Part shown: piece by piece, positions 1-7,358 of the stretch
Layout: each line of letters starts with the position of its first letter
Position numbering within the stretch: the first letter of the stretch is position 1
The notes under the pieces: generated by a model
Seen by the model: only the letters and a program-made list of their open reading frames with translations
Databases searched by the model: none
What the model was told of the DNA's origin: nothing
Made by a program: the position numbers and the translations under genes
Source: an uncultured Lachnospiraceae bacterium
Lineage (GTDB): Bacteria > Bacillota > Clostridia > Lachnospirales > Lachnospiraceae
Reading direction: 5' to 3'
Assembly: GCA_910585605.1 (NCBI GenBank)
Contig: CAJUFL010000059.1
Span: forward strand, 1 to 21,865
Length of the DNA: 21,865 bases

Positions 1-93
1 GTTTATTCAGAAACGGAAGAAATTCCTGCTCCAGACAATCTGCTATCTGTAGATTTCAGAAAATCTGAACAATCAATGTACGTAAATCCGTAG
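1..93 (+). CDS. 3' end of an unidentified gene (partial)
   Basis: Frame 1 of the plus strand is open from the first base of the window for 30 codons and ends at TAG (91-93). The last residues read SEQSMYVNP. The translation has ordinary protein-like composition, but it is too short to place in a family. The gene would enter from the left, outside the window. It could be a chance open frame; the downstream sequence 94-238 is very AT-rich and non-coding, which fits a gene end here. Confidence 0.4.
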   Translation, partial: VYSETEEIPAPDNLLSVDFRKSEQSMYVNP

Positions 94-238
94 TCTTTCT
101 GAATACATTTGTAAAATCAAACACATCAAAAATTTTAAAATCCTCATACATGGAAATTCTACATCTAAAAAGCAAGAAAATCCAAAATACTTAAAATATT
201 CACAATATAATTTTAAAATGTATGATATTTAGCGACAT

Positions 239-571
239 TCAATCACTCTCCTTTTGCATTATTCCTCTTAACTTTTCCATTTTCTGTCTTAATGCTGAAT
301 AGTGGATTTCCAATAACTTTTCAGTTTCACTTATTTCTTTTTCTATATCTGATTTAACCACACCCATCAAAATATAATCGCAACCGACTCCTAATGCTCT
401 TGCAATCTTAAACAATTTATCTGCAGAAAAACCACTTTTTCCCGTTTCTACCTCATACAAAAACTTCCTAGTTATACCTACTGTAGCAGATAATTCTTCT
501 TCACTATATCCCAATGATTTTCTCAATTTTCGAATACGTTTTCCAGCCTCAACATATAATTCATCCACCAT
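239..571 (-). CDS. XRE-family HTH transcriptional regulator, single domain
   Basis: A 110-residue cytoplasmic DNA-binding protein. Residues ~6-65 form a Cro/C1-type helix-turn-helix (EAGKRIRKLRKSLGYSEEEL, then ATVGITRKFLYEVETGKSG), followed by the usual ARALGVGCDYIL ending. The remaining ~40 residues are a charged helix, probably for dimerisation. I chose ATG at 571 because GCAAAGGAG (581-589) sits 9 bases upstream. An upstream in-frame start at 607 would add 12 residues but places that Shine-Dalgarno sequence inside the gene. It is divergent from agrB, so it may autoregulate and act on the shared 240-bp spacer, although no target is proven. Short XRE proteins like this often control neighbouring mobile or quorum-sensing genes. 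Confidence 0.85.
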   Translation of the reverse strand: MVDELYVEAGKRIRKLRKSLGYSEEELSATVGITRKFLYEVETGKSGFSADKLFKIARALGVGCDYILMGVVKSDIEKEISETEKLLEIHYSALRQKMEKLRGIMQKESD

Positions 572-635
572 AACCTTTTTCTCCTTTGCATTTATGTAAA
601 GACTCAACTTTAAGCTGACCGCCCTTCTATTTTAC

Positions 636-648
636 ATGAAATTTTCAT
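636..648. promoter_or_regulatory. Candidate operator dyad in the xre/agrB divergent spacer
   Basis: ATGAAATTTTCAT is a perfect 13-bp dyad (6-bp arms, central T). It lies 64 bases upstream of the XRE start codon, close to a TAAAAT sequence (minus strand) that could be its -10 box. Single-domain XRE regulators typically bind such dyads in their own promoters. AT-rich DNA yields chance palindromes, so this is a candidate only. Confidence 0.25.
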
Positions 649-746
649 TAGAAACTTACTTTTATGATGAACTATCACTTATTTTAGGCAAAAATCATAT
701 CCAACATTTTTTTCTTTACTTTTATTAAACTCATCTAAAAACCAAA

Positions 747-792
747 GCCGTTTAGCAAAAAAAAATCTATACATAGATTTTATAAATATAAT
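747..792 (+). promoter_or_regulatory. Candidate agrBD promoter region with dyad
   Basis: Three elements lie just before agrB. GCCGTTTAG (747-755) matches 8 of 9 positions of the published LytTR half-site consensus [TA][AC][CA]GTTN[AG][TG]. TATACAT (768-774) could be a -10 box with the half-site in the -35 position. A perfect 9-bp inverted repeat with a 2-bp centre (762-781, AAAATCTAT arms) overlaps the -10 box. An alternative -10, TATAAT at 787-792, would leave only a very short leader. I see no second half-site at the expected 21-22 bp spacing, so direct AgrA-like control is possible but not shown. Confidence 0.35.
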
Positions 793-813
793 GAATCATG
801 GGAAGTGAAACAA

Positions 814-1371
814 ATGCTAAATATATTAAAGCAAGAATACAATAATTTACCAGAACAGGAGAGAATAGTTCTTTGTTGGGGTCTCAAAATCTTTTTTTCA
901 GAAACAAGTAAATTTATAATTCTATTTATATTATTTACAATACTGAACAGAAAAAAAGAATTTTTATTTGCCACTATCATACTATTATTGATAAGATGCA
1001 ATATGGGAGGATTACATTATATTACCTATTATGGCTGCTTTACTGTAACACTAATTGTATATATAACCTCTATAATCATATTTCCTGCAATAATACGATT
1101 AAACCCTCAAACTATAATAATGTTATTAAATATCTGTATTATACTAAATATTATTATCGGACCTGTCATCAATCCCACACGTCCTCTGCTAGATAAAGCA
1201 AATGTAAACAAAATCAAATGTAAAGTTGGAATACTATTATTACTATACAACTTACTTGCTTATCTGCTCACATTTAATATTTATATACAATGCGGTATTT
1301 GGATTATCATGGAACAAACTCTACAGCTCGCCATTGCGAAAATACAAAGAAAGGAAAATGCATATGAATAA
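814..1371 (+). CDS. agrB: AgrB-like accessory gene regulator membrane protease
   Basis: A 185-residue polytopic membrane cysteine protease that cuts the AgrD precursor and forms the cyclic autoinducing peptide. The family signature is present: R-C-N-M-G-G-L-H with H68, and C75 seven residues later, the same spacing as the S. aureus AgrB catalytic His/Cys pair. Several hydrophobic segments follow (TIIMLLNICIILNIIIGPVI and LLLLYNLLAYLL). A PTRPL segment after the fourth helix is also typical of the family. ATG 814 is preferred over GTG 805 because GGAAG (801-805) is 8 bases before 814 and would overlap 805. agrD starts inside its last codons (8-bp overlap), so translation is probably coupled. 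Its orientation is opposite to the kinase and regulator genes. Confidence 0.93.
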   Translation: MLNILKQEYNNLPEQERIVLCWGLKIFFSETSKFIILFILFTILNRKKEFLFATIILLLIRCNMGGLHYITYYGCFTVTLIVYITSIIIFPAIIRLNPQTIIMLLNICIILNIIIGPVINPTRPLLDKANVNKIKCKVGILLLLYNLLAYLLTFNIYIQCGIWIIMEQTLQLAIAKIQRKENAYE

Positions 1372-1510
1372 ACTTGCAAAAACAATTTTACAATTTGGAA
1401 CAAAACTTTCGAAAAAATTCTGCGGATATCTTCCATTAATATTTACAAGCTTTCTATTTTTTGGAGAACCCGATTTTTCAGAATTAAGTAATTTATGTAA
1501 TAAGTCATAG
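1364..1510 (+). CDS. agrD: AgrD-like cyclic autoinducer precursor peptide
   Basis: A 48-residue precursor. An amphipathic N-terminal helix (MNKLAKTILQFGTKLSKKF) precedes a hydrophobic core and an acidic tail, GEPDFSELSNL, that resembles the AgrB recognition region EEPxxL of known AgrD proteins. The expected ring position, just before the acidic tail, holds S29-F30-L31-F32-F33. Thiolactone AIPs usually have Cys followed by four mostly hydrophobic residues here. The cysteines are elsewhere (C20, and C45 in the tail). The likely product is therefore a Ser-initiated lactone, as known in Staphylococcus intermedius; a larger ring from C20 is the alternative. ATG 1364 is chosen because AGGA (1352-1355) is 8 bases upstream. 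It ends 6 bp before the convergent kinase gene. Confidence 0.85.
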   Translation: MNKLAKTILQFGTKLSKKFCGYLPLIFTSFLFFGEPDFSELSNLCNKS

Positions 1511-1516
1511 CATACA

Positions 1517-2785
1517 TCAAAAATCAATCAACTCAATGGAAATACTAAACCAATTTTCTTCTTGTTTATTCTTGTTCTCAATTGTAATCATGCCGTTATA
1601 TTTTTTAGCAATTTGTTTCACATTACTAAGACCATATCCTCTATTTTTTCCCTTGCTGCTATAACCAGGATTTAACATTTCTTGAATCTTCGATTGCGTC
1701 ATATAAGAAAATGGATTTTCAACCCTGATATTAACACAGCTCTTCTTTCTCATAACAGCTATCTGAACAATACGGTTATCTTCATTATTTTCTACTGCTT
1801 CACATGCGTTATCAAATAATATTCCTATTACCTCCTGAATATCAAATTCCAAAGAAGGCTTTTGTATATCCCTCAATTCAATTTCATAATCAATATTAAT
1901 CCCTGCCTGATGTGCTTCACAAAACTTATAATACAAAAAACCTTTAACAACCGGCGGACACTTTGATATCAACAGTTTATTAAAAACATTTTCATCCAGA
2001 ATATGCGAAATATAGGTTTTCTGCCTTTTTACCAATTCATCATAGGTATTGCATACATACTGTAAACTGAAAATTGCCTCTAGCTGATTGTTAAATCCAT
2101 GCTGTTTTGAGCGAACATTGTTTATTAAATGCTCAAAAGATTCATTACATTGCCTCAAAACTCTTATTTCTCTTTCTTTAGAAACATTTTTTTCTTTTTC
2201 AGACTTCCATTGCTGACAAAATACTAATATAAGTAAAAAAATCACATACATTAACAAACAATTTAAAAAAGAAAAACTTTCAATGGCTTTTGATAATACA
2301 ATAAGCATAAAAAAGAGCACACCGCAGATAATCATCATTATACTTAACATGCTGTTACTTTTTAACGCATATATATACATTTTTTCAAGTTTACCAAAAT
2401 GAATAGCAAAAACCACAATACATAACATAATTATGTTAGACAGTACAATTCTCATTTTTACTGAATGCACTGGAAATAACATCATATACACCATTATTTG
2501 TAAACCCGCTATAATTAAAACATTAATTATTGTATATATTATTACTCTAATTATTCTATATTGTTGAAATTCAATCCACATATAAAAGATAAAAATAATA
2601 TAAATAACAAACTGCAATTTATTTGGAATAAGATTAATATTTATCATCCAAAACATAACAACATCTATAAGTAAAAATAAAATTGTAATTTTATCCAAAC
2701 AAAACCTTTTATGCAACAACTTATGTAACACTAATAGCATAGCCAACATTTCACACAGCAGGGAAATACATTCAATCATTTTCAC
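1517..2785 (-). CDS. agrC: AgrC-like sensor histidine kinase (GHKL type)
   Basis: A 422-residue receptor kinase for the cyclic peptide. Residues 1 to ~200 are six or seven hydrophobic segments, the peptide-sensing domain of the AgrC class. The dimerisation region carries the phospho-acceptor motif KQHGFNNQLEAI. The ATPase domain follows with an N-box (ILFDNACEAVENNEDN) and a G-box (GKNRGYGLSNVKQIAKKYNG), typical of HATPase_c_5 in quorum kinases. GTG 2785 is supported by AAGGGG five bases upstream; ATG 2779 is an alternative. The start overlaps the end of the response regulator by 14 bp, so the two are co-translated. The gene is convergent with agrBD. No key residue is missing. Confidence 0.9.
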   Translation of the reverse strand: MKMIECISLLCEMLAMLLVLHKLLHKRFCLDKITILFLLIDVVMFWMININLIPNKLQFVIYIIFIFYMWIEFQQYRIIRVIIYTIINVLIIAGLQIMVYMMLFPVHSVKMRIVLSNIIMLCIVVFAIHFGKLEKMYIYALKSNSMLSIMMIICGVLFFMLIVLSKAIESFSFLNCLLMYVIFLLILVFCQQWKSEKEKNVSKEREIRVLRQCNESFEHLINNVRSKQHGFNNQLEAIFSLQYVCNTYDELVKRQKTYISHILDENVFNKLLISKCPPVVKGFLYYKFCEAHQAGINIDYEIELRDIQKPSLEFDIQEVIGILFDNACEAVENNEDNRIVQIAVMRKKSCVNIRVENPFSYMTQSKIQEMLNPGYSSKGKNRGYGLSNVKQIAKKYNGMITIENKNKQEENWFSISIELIDF

Positions 2786-3500
2786 AAAAACCCCTTATAA
2801 ATTCTTTCTTAAACCCTTTCCCGATTTTTATTTCATCTGAACATCCATCCATTTCTATCAGATTATTTCTTTGATCAATAGAAATTATATAACTTTGATT
2901 TACGATGGTATTTCTGTTACATTTGATAAAACAATCTGATTTCAGCATGTCCAGAAGCATACTACAGGTTAAATAATAAAAATCATATTCCTCTTTCTTT
3001 GTAATTATTTTCATTTTAGCGCCTTTGCTATATGCATATAATATATCTTTTTTTTGAATTACATATATAACACCATCTTGCTTTATTTTTAAAGGTACTT
3101 CACTCTTAACAAGAACATTATAATTTAATGCATCTTCAATAACAGTTTCTACTTCACTATACAATAGCGGCTTTTGTATATAACGAAAACAATGTAAATT
3201 TTCATATGCATATAACCTGGAATCATCCAATGAAGTAATAAAAATAATCGGTACATACTTATATTGTGGAAGATTACGGATAGTTTCTACAAATTCCATC
3301 CCCGATACATCGGATTTCTTTTGAGGTTCCAAAATAATATCAACAATGAATAAAGAAATATTATGTTCAACTGCATACTGAAATGCATTGCCAATATTAT
3401 CAGCTGTCATTATTTTAGAATCAGAATTCACGTGTTTTATTACATTAATAAGTGCTTCTACTTCTGTCTTATCATCCTCAATAATCAGAATCTTTTTCAT
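2772..3500 (-). CDS. agrA: AgrA-like LytTR response regulator
   Basis: A 242-residue two-domain regulator. Residues 1 to ~125 are a receiver domain with acidic pocket E8-D9-D10, phospho-acceptor D54 (LFIVDII), T89 (FITS) and K110 (YIQKP). Residues ~140-240 are a LytTR DNA-binding domain, with FIKCNRNTIVNQSYI and the IKIGKGFKKEF ending typical of AgrA/ComE relatives. Known members activate promoters through paired 9-bp half-sites near the -35 box. Partners here are the AgrC-like kinase (overlapping downstream) and the dual XRE regulator (1 bp upstream). Targets probably include agrBD and, speculatively, the T7SS promoters in this window. Confidence 0.92.
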   Translation of the reverse strand: MKKILIIEDDKTEVEALINVIKHVNSDSKIMTADNIGNAFQYAVEHNISLFIVDIILEPQKKSDVSGMEFVETIRNLPQYKYVPIIFITSLDDSRLYAYENLHCFRYIQKPLLYSEVETVIEDALNYNVLVKSEVPLKIKQDGVIYVIQKKDILYAYSKGAKMKIITKKEEYDFYYLTCSMLLDMLKSDCFIKCNRNTIVNQSYIISIDQRNNLIEMDGCSDEIKIGKGFKKEFIRGFCEND

Positions 3501-3501
3501 C

Positions 3502-4227
3502 CTATATGACTCCCCTCTTTTGCAATTCGCTTTTATAATTAACTATATTGGAGCGCACACTTTTCACATATCTATAATATCTATCTTTTTTTTCTTTATC
3601 TCTCTCTAATAAATATGTGATTTCTCTTAAACCAACATATTCCTCAAAAAAGAAAGACGGCAGACAATAACCCTTATGATGCAATAACATCATTAATTCT
3701 GCATCCAATTTCTTTTGTCCCCGCTCGCATTTACCACATTTTGTTCTTCCAATCCCTAAAATATTCGCAAGCTTCTGCTGAGATATTCCATTAGTAATCC
3801 TTATATAATACAATCGGTCATCAAAGCTTGCATCATTCATACTCAATACATTCATTGCTTTTAATTCAGAATATAGACATTTTTCCCAATGATCTTCCAT
3901 ATTCCAACTCCACATCTGATAAAACCCTGCTATCATCATCTTATATAACTTCATTGCTGCATTTTTATCATAAGCTTTCAGTATATTAATAAATAAATCG
4001 TCCTTACTTCTATTACATATTCCAGTAATAATATAATCAATATCACAATCATAGCTATACAACTTATTTAAAACCTTATATGAAAGTGAAACCGAACCTG
4101 ATTCTATCTGACTATAATATGTCTGTCCCACACCTAATCTAACAGCAATTCCTGACTGAGACAAATGTTCTGCTTTTCTGTATTCTTTTAATCTAACCAG
4201 AACATTATCAATTGAAATATCTGACAT
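3502..4227 (-). CDS. Dual-domain XRE (HTH) regulator heading the agrAC operon
   Basis: A 241-residue cytoplasmic protein with two Cro/C1-type helix-turn-helix domains. The first spans ~8-65 (LSQSGIAVRLGVGQTYYSQI). The second spans ~137-188 (ISQQKLANILGIGRTKCGKC). A helical linker of about 70 residues separates them. The start ATG 4227 has GGAGGG (4237-4242) nine bases upstream. The stop codon is followed by one base and then the response regulator ATG, so xre-agrA-agrC is an operon. Two tandem HTH domains in one chain suggest recognition of paired or asymmetric sites. I know no characterised homologue; a plausible role is repressing or tuning the quorum-sensing genes or the T7SS. Confidence 0.85.
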   Translation of the reverse strand: MSDISIDNVLVRLKEYRKAEHLSQSGIAVRLGVGQTYYSQIESGSVSLSYKVLNKLYSYDCDIDYIITGICNRSKDDLFINILKAYDKNAAMKLYKMMIAGFYQMWSWNMEDHWEKCLYSELKAMNVLSMNDASFDDRLYYIRITNGISQQKLANILGIGRTKCGKCERGQKKLDAELMMLLHHKGYCLPSFFFEEYVGLREITYLLERDKEKKDRYYRYVKSVRSNIVNYKSELQKRGVI

Positions 4228-4670
4228 AGATAATAGCCCTCCAAATATTAATTAAAGTATGTATCATATATTACTTTTAAATTTTGGGGACAGGTTGTCT
4301 TGTTTTCTGTTAAGTTTTATTTTTTATTATACACACTCATTTATTTTTTCCTTATTTTATTCAAAACTATTCTGTGCGATCATCAATTATTATCCTGCCA
4401 TCAGAAATGACAATATTATCGATCATAAAAATTGCCAAACAAAAAAGCTGGCACTTTACACTATTAAAGTTGTCAGCTTTTATCTTTTTACATCCGTATA
4501 TAATTTTTTACATTATAAATGTATTCTTTATCTATCCTGCCTTTTCTTTATATCAATCTTCTTTCCTCATCTATCTGTAATACTGTATATCTTCTGACTA
4601 GCAAACATTCTAAAAACCCCATTCTCCAGAATACTATTCTATCAGCAGTTCCCTCTCAAAATCCACCATA
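4228..4670. other. Intergenic region between the toxin cargo and the agr regulators
   Basis: This is 443 bases without a convincing gene. The right part holds the transcription terminator described at 4443-4482. The left part is the promoter and leader of the xre-agrA-agrC operon; AT-rich boxes are present but I cannot fix a -35/-10 pair. A TTCTGTTAAG sequence near 4306-4316 on the plus strand matches most of the LytTR half-site consensus, but no partner copy lies at the expected spacing. Short open frames here have low-complexity composition and no ribosome binding sites. Confidence 0.5.
4443..4482 (-). terminator. Intrinsic terminator-like hairpin
   Basis: The arms AAAAGCTGGCACTTTA and TAAAGTTGTCAGCTTTT pair with one small bulge around a short loop. 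Reading on the minus strand, the descending arm runs into a T-rich tract (CAGCTTTTTTG), so it can end the toxin-cargo transcript. The plus-strand side is also followed by TATCTTTTT, so it may work in both directions. Confidence 0.65.
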
Positions 4671-5845
4671 TCACCACTGCTTAACATCTTTTTCACTTCC
4701 CTTTTTTTCTACCAGTTTCCTATCCTTCTCTGTAATTGGTACCAGCGTATAGAATTTTATTCTTGTTTCCTCATCCGTCTGCAGTTCCGGTATCTCTTCC
4801 GAACGGCAGATCATAACCGCAGTAAACTCATAATCCCAGTCAAAGGGATATGCCTCATCCGGGGTCCCATATGGTATGATCACCGTTTCATCCACATATG
4901 CCCCGTCAAATGCATGTCCAAGATACGCTGTCTTGCACAATATTTCAATCACCCAGCTGTGCTCGTCATCTTCCAAGAGATTTCCATTTTCTAACCATTC
5001 CCTCGGTATCTTCATCATCACTTCTGCGTATTGAAGACCCTCATCCGTATCTGCCATCGGATATTCGCTCATTCCTTCCGTAACCACTATCCCATAATCT
5101 TTCCCATCCGGCAAAATGCCATAGACTGCAACTGCCGTGTCATCATTTACCTGACGGACTCCTCCCCAGAAAGTTTCCAGTATGTCATCCTCATCATAAC
5201 ACTGTACAATCTTTCCCAGCTTCTCTTCCACATAAGTCTCATAATCTATATCCCCATCCGAACGGTCAGGCAGGTTTTCCTGATTCTTCTTAAACTGTTC
5301 CTCCTCTTTGGAAAAATCAATATTCCGCTTTTTAAGCTCCTCTTGAATGATTTCCACTTCCTCATCACGCTGCCGGTACATGGCAAAGCTAAGGGCATCC
5401 CACCACGATCATTCCTTGTCTTATTCTTGTATTGATATGCAAGGTCTGCACCTTCCTTAATCAGCACCTTTAGTATCTCTGGACTCTCAAGGATTGCTTC
5501 CAATATGGGACTTGTAACCGAATTCTCGCTGTCCACGTTTGCACCGAGTTCTAACAGTTTCCTTACATTATCCATTTTTCGAGCAGCAATTGCCCTACAC
5601 AATGGTGTTCTTTCCCCTACTTCTCGATTTACGTCGCCACCAGCACTTGCGATATACTCAATCATTTCCGGTGTACCATCCCTTGCTGCAGTATGCAGTA
5701 ATGTACCACTACTATCAGCATACTTGACACATTCTGGACATTCGTTAATATATTTTTTAAATTCAGAAAACCCCTCTTCCAAAACTATGGCAATATCTGC
5801 TCCTCCAAAATAATATTCCACATCTTTTTTTCTTCCTTCATACAA
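4671..5845 (-). pseudogene. Ankyrin-SUFU immunity protein, broken by one frameshift
   Basis: The first ~148 codons (5845 to ~5402) encode ankyrin repeats: TLLHTAARDGTPEMIEYIAS with GGDVN, then TPLCRAIAARKMDNVRKLLE with LGANVD, then a third ending IKEGADL. The reading frame then shifts, and the rest (~5400 to 4671) encodes a suppressor-of-fused (SUFU) domain: YGIVVTEGMSEYPM, MKIPREWLENG, then a CRSEEIP stretch. Both domain types are established immunity proteins in bacterial polymorphic toxin loci. Adding one G to the GGG run (plus-strand CCC, 5399-5401) restores GGDALSFAMYRQRDEE, a normal end of an ankyrin repeat, and gives one protein of about 390 residues. Good RBS GAGAGGTGG. It starts 8 bp after the AHH toxin remnant, its natural partner. 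This could be true decay, a homopolymer switch or a sequencing error. Confidence 0.85.
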
Positions 5846-5853
5846 CCACCTCT

Positions 5854-6710
5854 CTATCTTTCTGCCGCAATTTTCCCCAAATCATCTAGTTTTTTATACA
5901 AACGGTTTTTCACATATTTTTTAGTCGCACTTGCCGACATTCCTTTCTTTTTGCAATATTGCAATGCTTCCTTCTCTGCCTTTGCTAATCCATCATACAC
6001 CTCCTGTATATTTTTTATACTATGTCCCTTATTCGGAGCGCTGACCAGATTGTGGGGATCCGTTATCGGGTCAATATCATATTTATATAATATATCCTGT
6101 GCTTTTTTCACTATTTCCCGCATTTTTCCCGGCAGTCCTTTTTTATATACAATATGACGTGCATGTTCTCCCTCTTTTACAGGCTTTCCTGCTTCTTTCA
6201 GAATCTTCTTATAATCAATGTTACTGAGCTGATCCGTTTTTTTGTATACTTTGCATAAGCGGCTTCCAATTCTTTCTTATAATACCTGTCCCCATATTTT
6301 GCAACTAACTCTTCATATGAAACATCCTTTGATACCCCGTCCTTTTTCATCTTTTCAATGAGGTCATCTATCGTTTCGAGATATTTCTTTTTCCCTCCAG
6401 CTGAAACTTTTTTGGGTTTCTTAGGGGTATCTGTACCTTTTACCTTTTTAACATTTGATGCCTTGCTGGTTGCTTTTGACACATTTGTTGCATCATCTAT
6501 ATCATTTAAATCAGCTATGGCTCCTTCCTCTACTGGATCAAACTGGTCCTTATAATATTGATCATAAACATCATCATAGAAGTCTTCCAAATCGTCCAGA
6601 TTATCAAAATCATCATAATGGTTGTTCAGGCTCTCAACTACATCTGCCACGTCATCTATCTTATCTACTGCCAGATAGTAATCTTTACCGCATCTGTCTT
6701 TACTGTATAT
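5854..6710 (-). pseudogene. Polymorphic toxin remnant: 5'-truncated, frameshifted AHH nuclease
   Basis: The frame from 6710 to ~6235 encodes a linker beginning VDKIDDVADVVES. This matches the KADDVADVVSK junction of the intact toxin at 7359-8753, so the trafficking N-terminus is lost. A lysine-rich spacer follows, then a helical region (YGDRYYKKELEAAYAKYTKK). There the frame shifts at an A7 run (plus-strand T7, 6237-6243). Restoring A8 continues as TKKTDQLSNIDYKKILKEAG and on into EHARHIVYKKG, KAQDILYKYDIDPITDPHNL and VSAPNKGHS. That order is characteristic of AHH-type nucleases of the HNH/Endo VII superfamily, common toxin tails. There is no upstream ATG in frame; an in-frame TAA lies near 6711-6713. 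It is followed directly by its ankyrin-SUFU immunity gene, also frameshifted. Probably silent. Confidence 0.8.
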
Positions 6711-6853
6711 TTAGTCAGCTATTCCCCTATAACTGTCCAAAGCGAATAAGACCTGTATACTTGGTGCTCATACTATTTCCAATCAAATAACTGATAAAGG
6801 AGTATTTGTATAAAAAGACCAATATATTCCAACATTTCTTAACTATATGATAT

Positions 6854-7357
6854 TTATTGTACTATTTTCCCGTTTTCTAAAAAGAATATATATTTTTCAC
6901 TGTTATCACATAAAATCAAAATTTTAGTATCATCAATTATATTATAATCAACAATTATGTCTCTAAATCCCATTTTCCATTTCTGATTTTCTGCACAATA
7001 ACAATATAAATCTAATTCGCATATTGCACATATATGATTCTTATTTGAATCGTAGCATAATTCATAAAAAACTGATTGTAGACTATCATTAACTAGTACT
7101 TTGTTTTCAAAAATATCAATGCACAAAAAATTTTTTCCAATACCTAAATAAAATATTGTACCATCTTCAGAACATTGATAATCTGGTGCTATGCCATAAT
7201 CATAATATGCTATCCCAAGCTCTAGCACATTATTAAAATTAATAATAATAAAAGCATTCTGCATATCATCGCAAAAAATCAATTGTTCTTTACTGACTCG
7301 ATTTTTCAATTCACCTAAACTGTCTATTTTTCTTATACAAATATTACCGCTGTCCAA
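6854..7357 (-). CDS. Putative immunity protein for the 7359-8753 toxin
   Basis: A 167-residue acidic, probably cytoplasmic protein, rich in aromatic residues and cysteine (ICELDLYCYCAE), with a predicted beta-strand pattern that may be a small propeller or sandwich. I do not recognise the family. It begins one base after the toxin stop codon. A TTG start at 7357 is supported by AAAGGAGG eight bases upstream, straddling the toxin's end; there is no ATG in a comparable place. Tight coupling directly after a toxin with a variable C-terminus is the main evidence for an immunity role. The region is more AT-rich than the toxin's shared N-terminal half, fitting an exchanged tail-plus-immunity cassette. 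Confidence 0.7.
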   Translation of the reverse strand: MDSGNICIRKIDSLGELKNRVSKEQLIFCDDMQNAFIIINFNNVLELGIAYYDYGIAPDYQCSEDGTIFYLGIGKNFLCIDIFENKVLVNDSLQSVFYELCYDSNKNHICAICELDLYCYCAENQKWKMGFRDIIVDYNIIDDTKILILCDNSEKYIFFLENGKIVQ

Positions 7358-7358
7358 T

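Noticed and set aside
4259..4752. Plus-strand open frames between the cargo region and the agr regulators
   Set aside because: Phe/Ile/Leu/Ser-rich translations typical of AT-rich non-coding DNA; they cross the terminator hairpin and run into the SUFU gene antisense.
6711..6853. Short peptide MSTKYTGLIRFGQL encoded on the minus strand upstream of the AHH remnant
   Set aside because: Only 14 codons with no clear ribosome binding site; probably debris of the lost toxin N-terminus or spacer.
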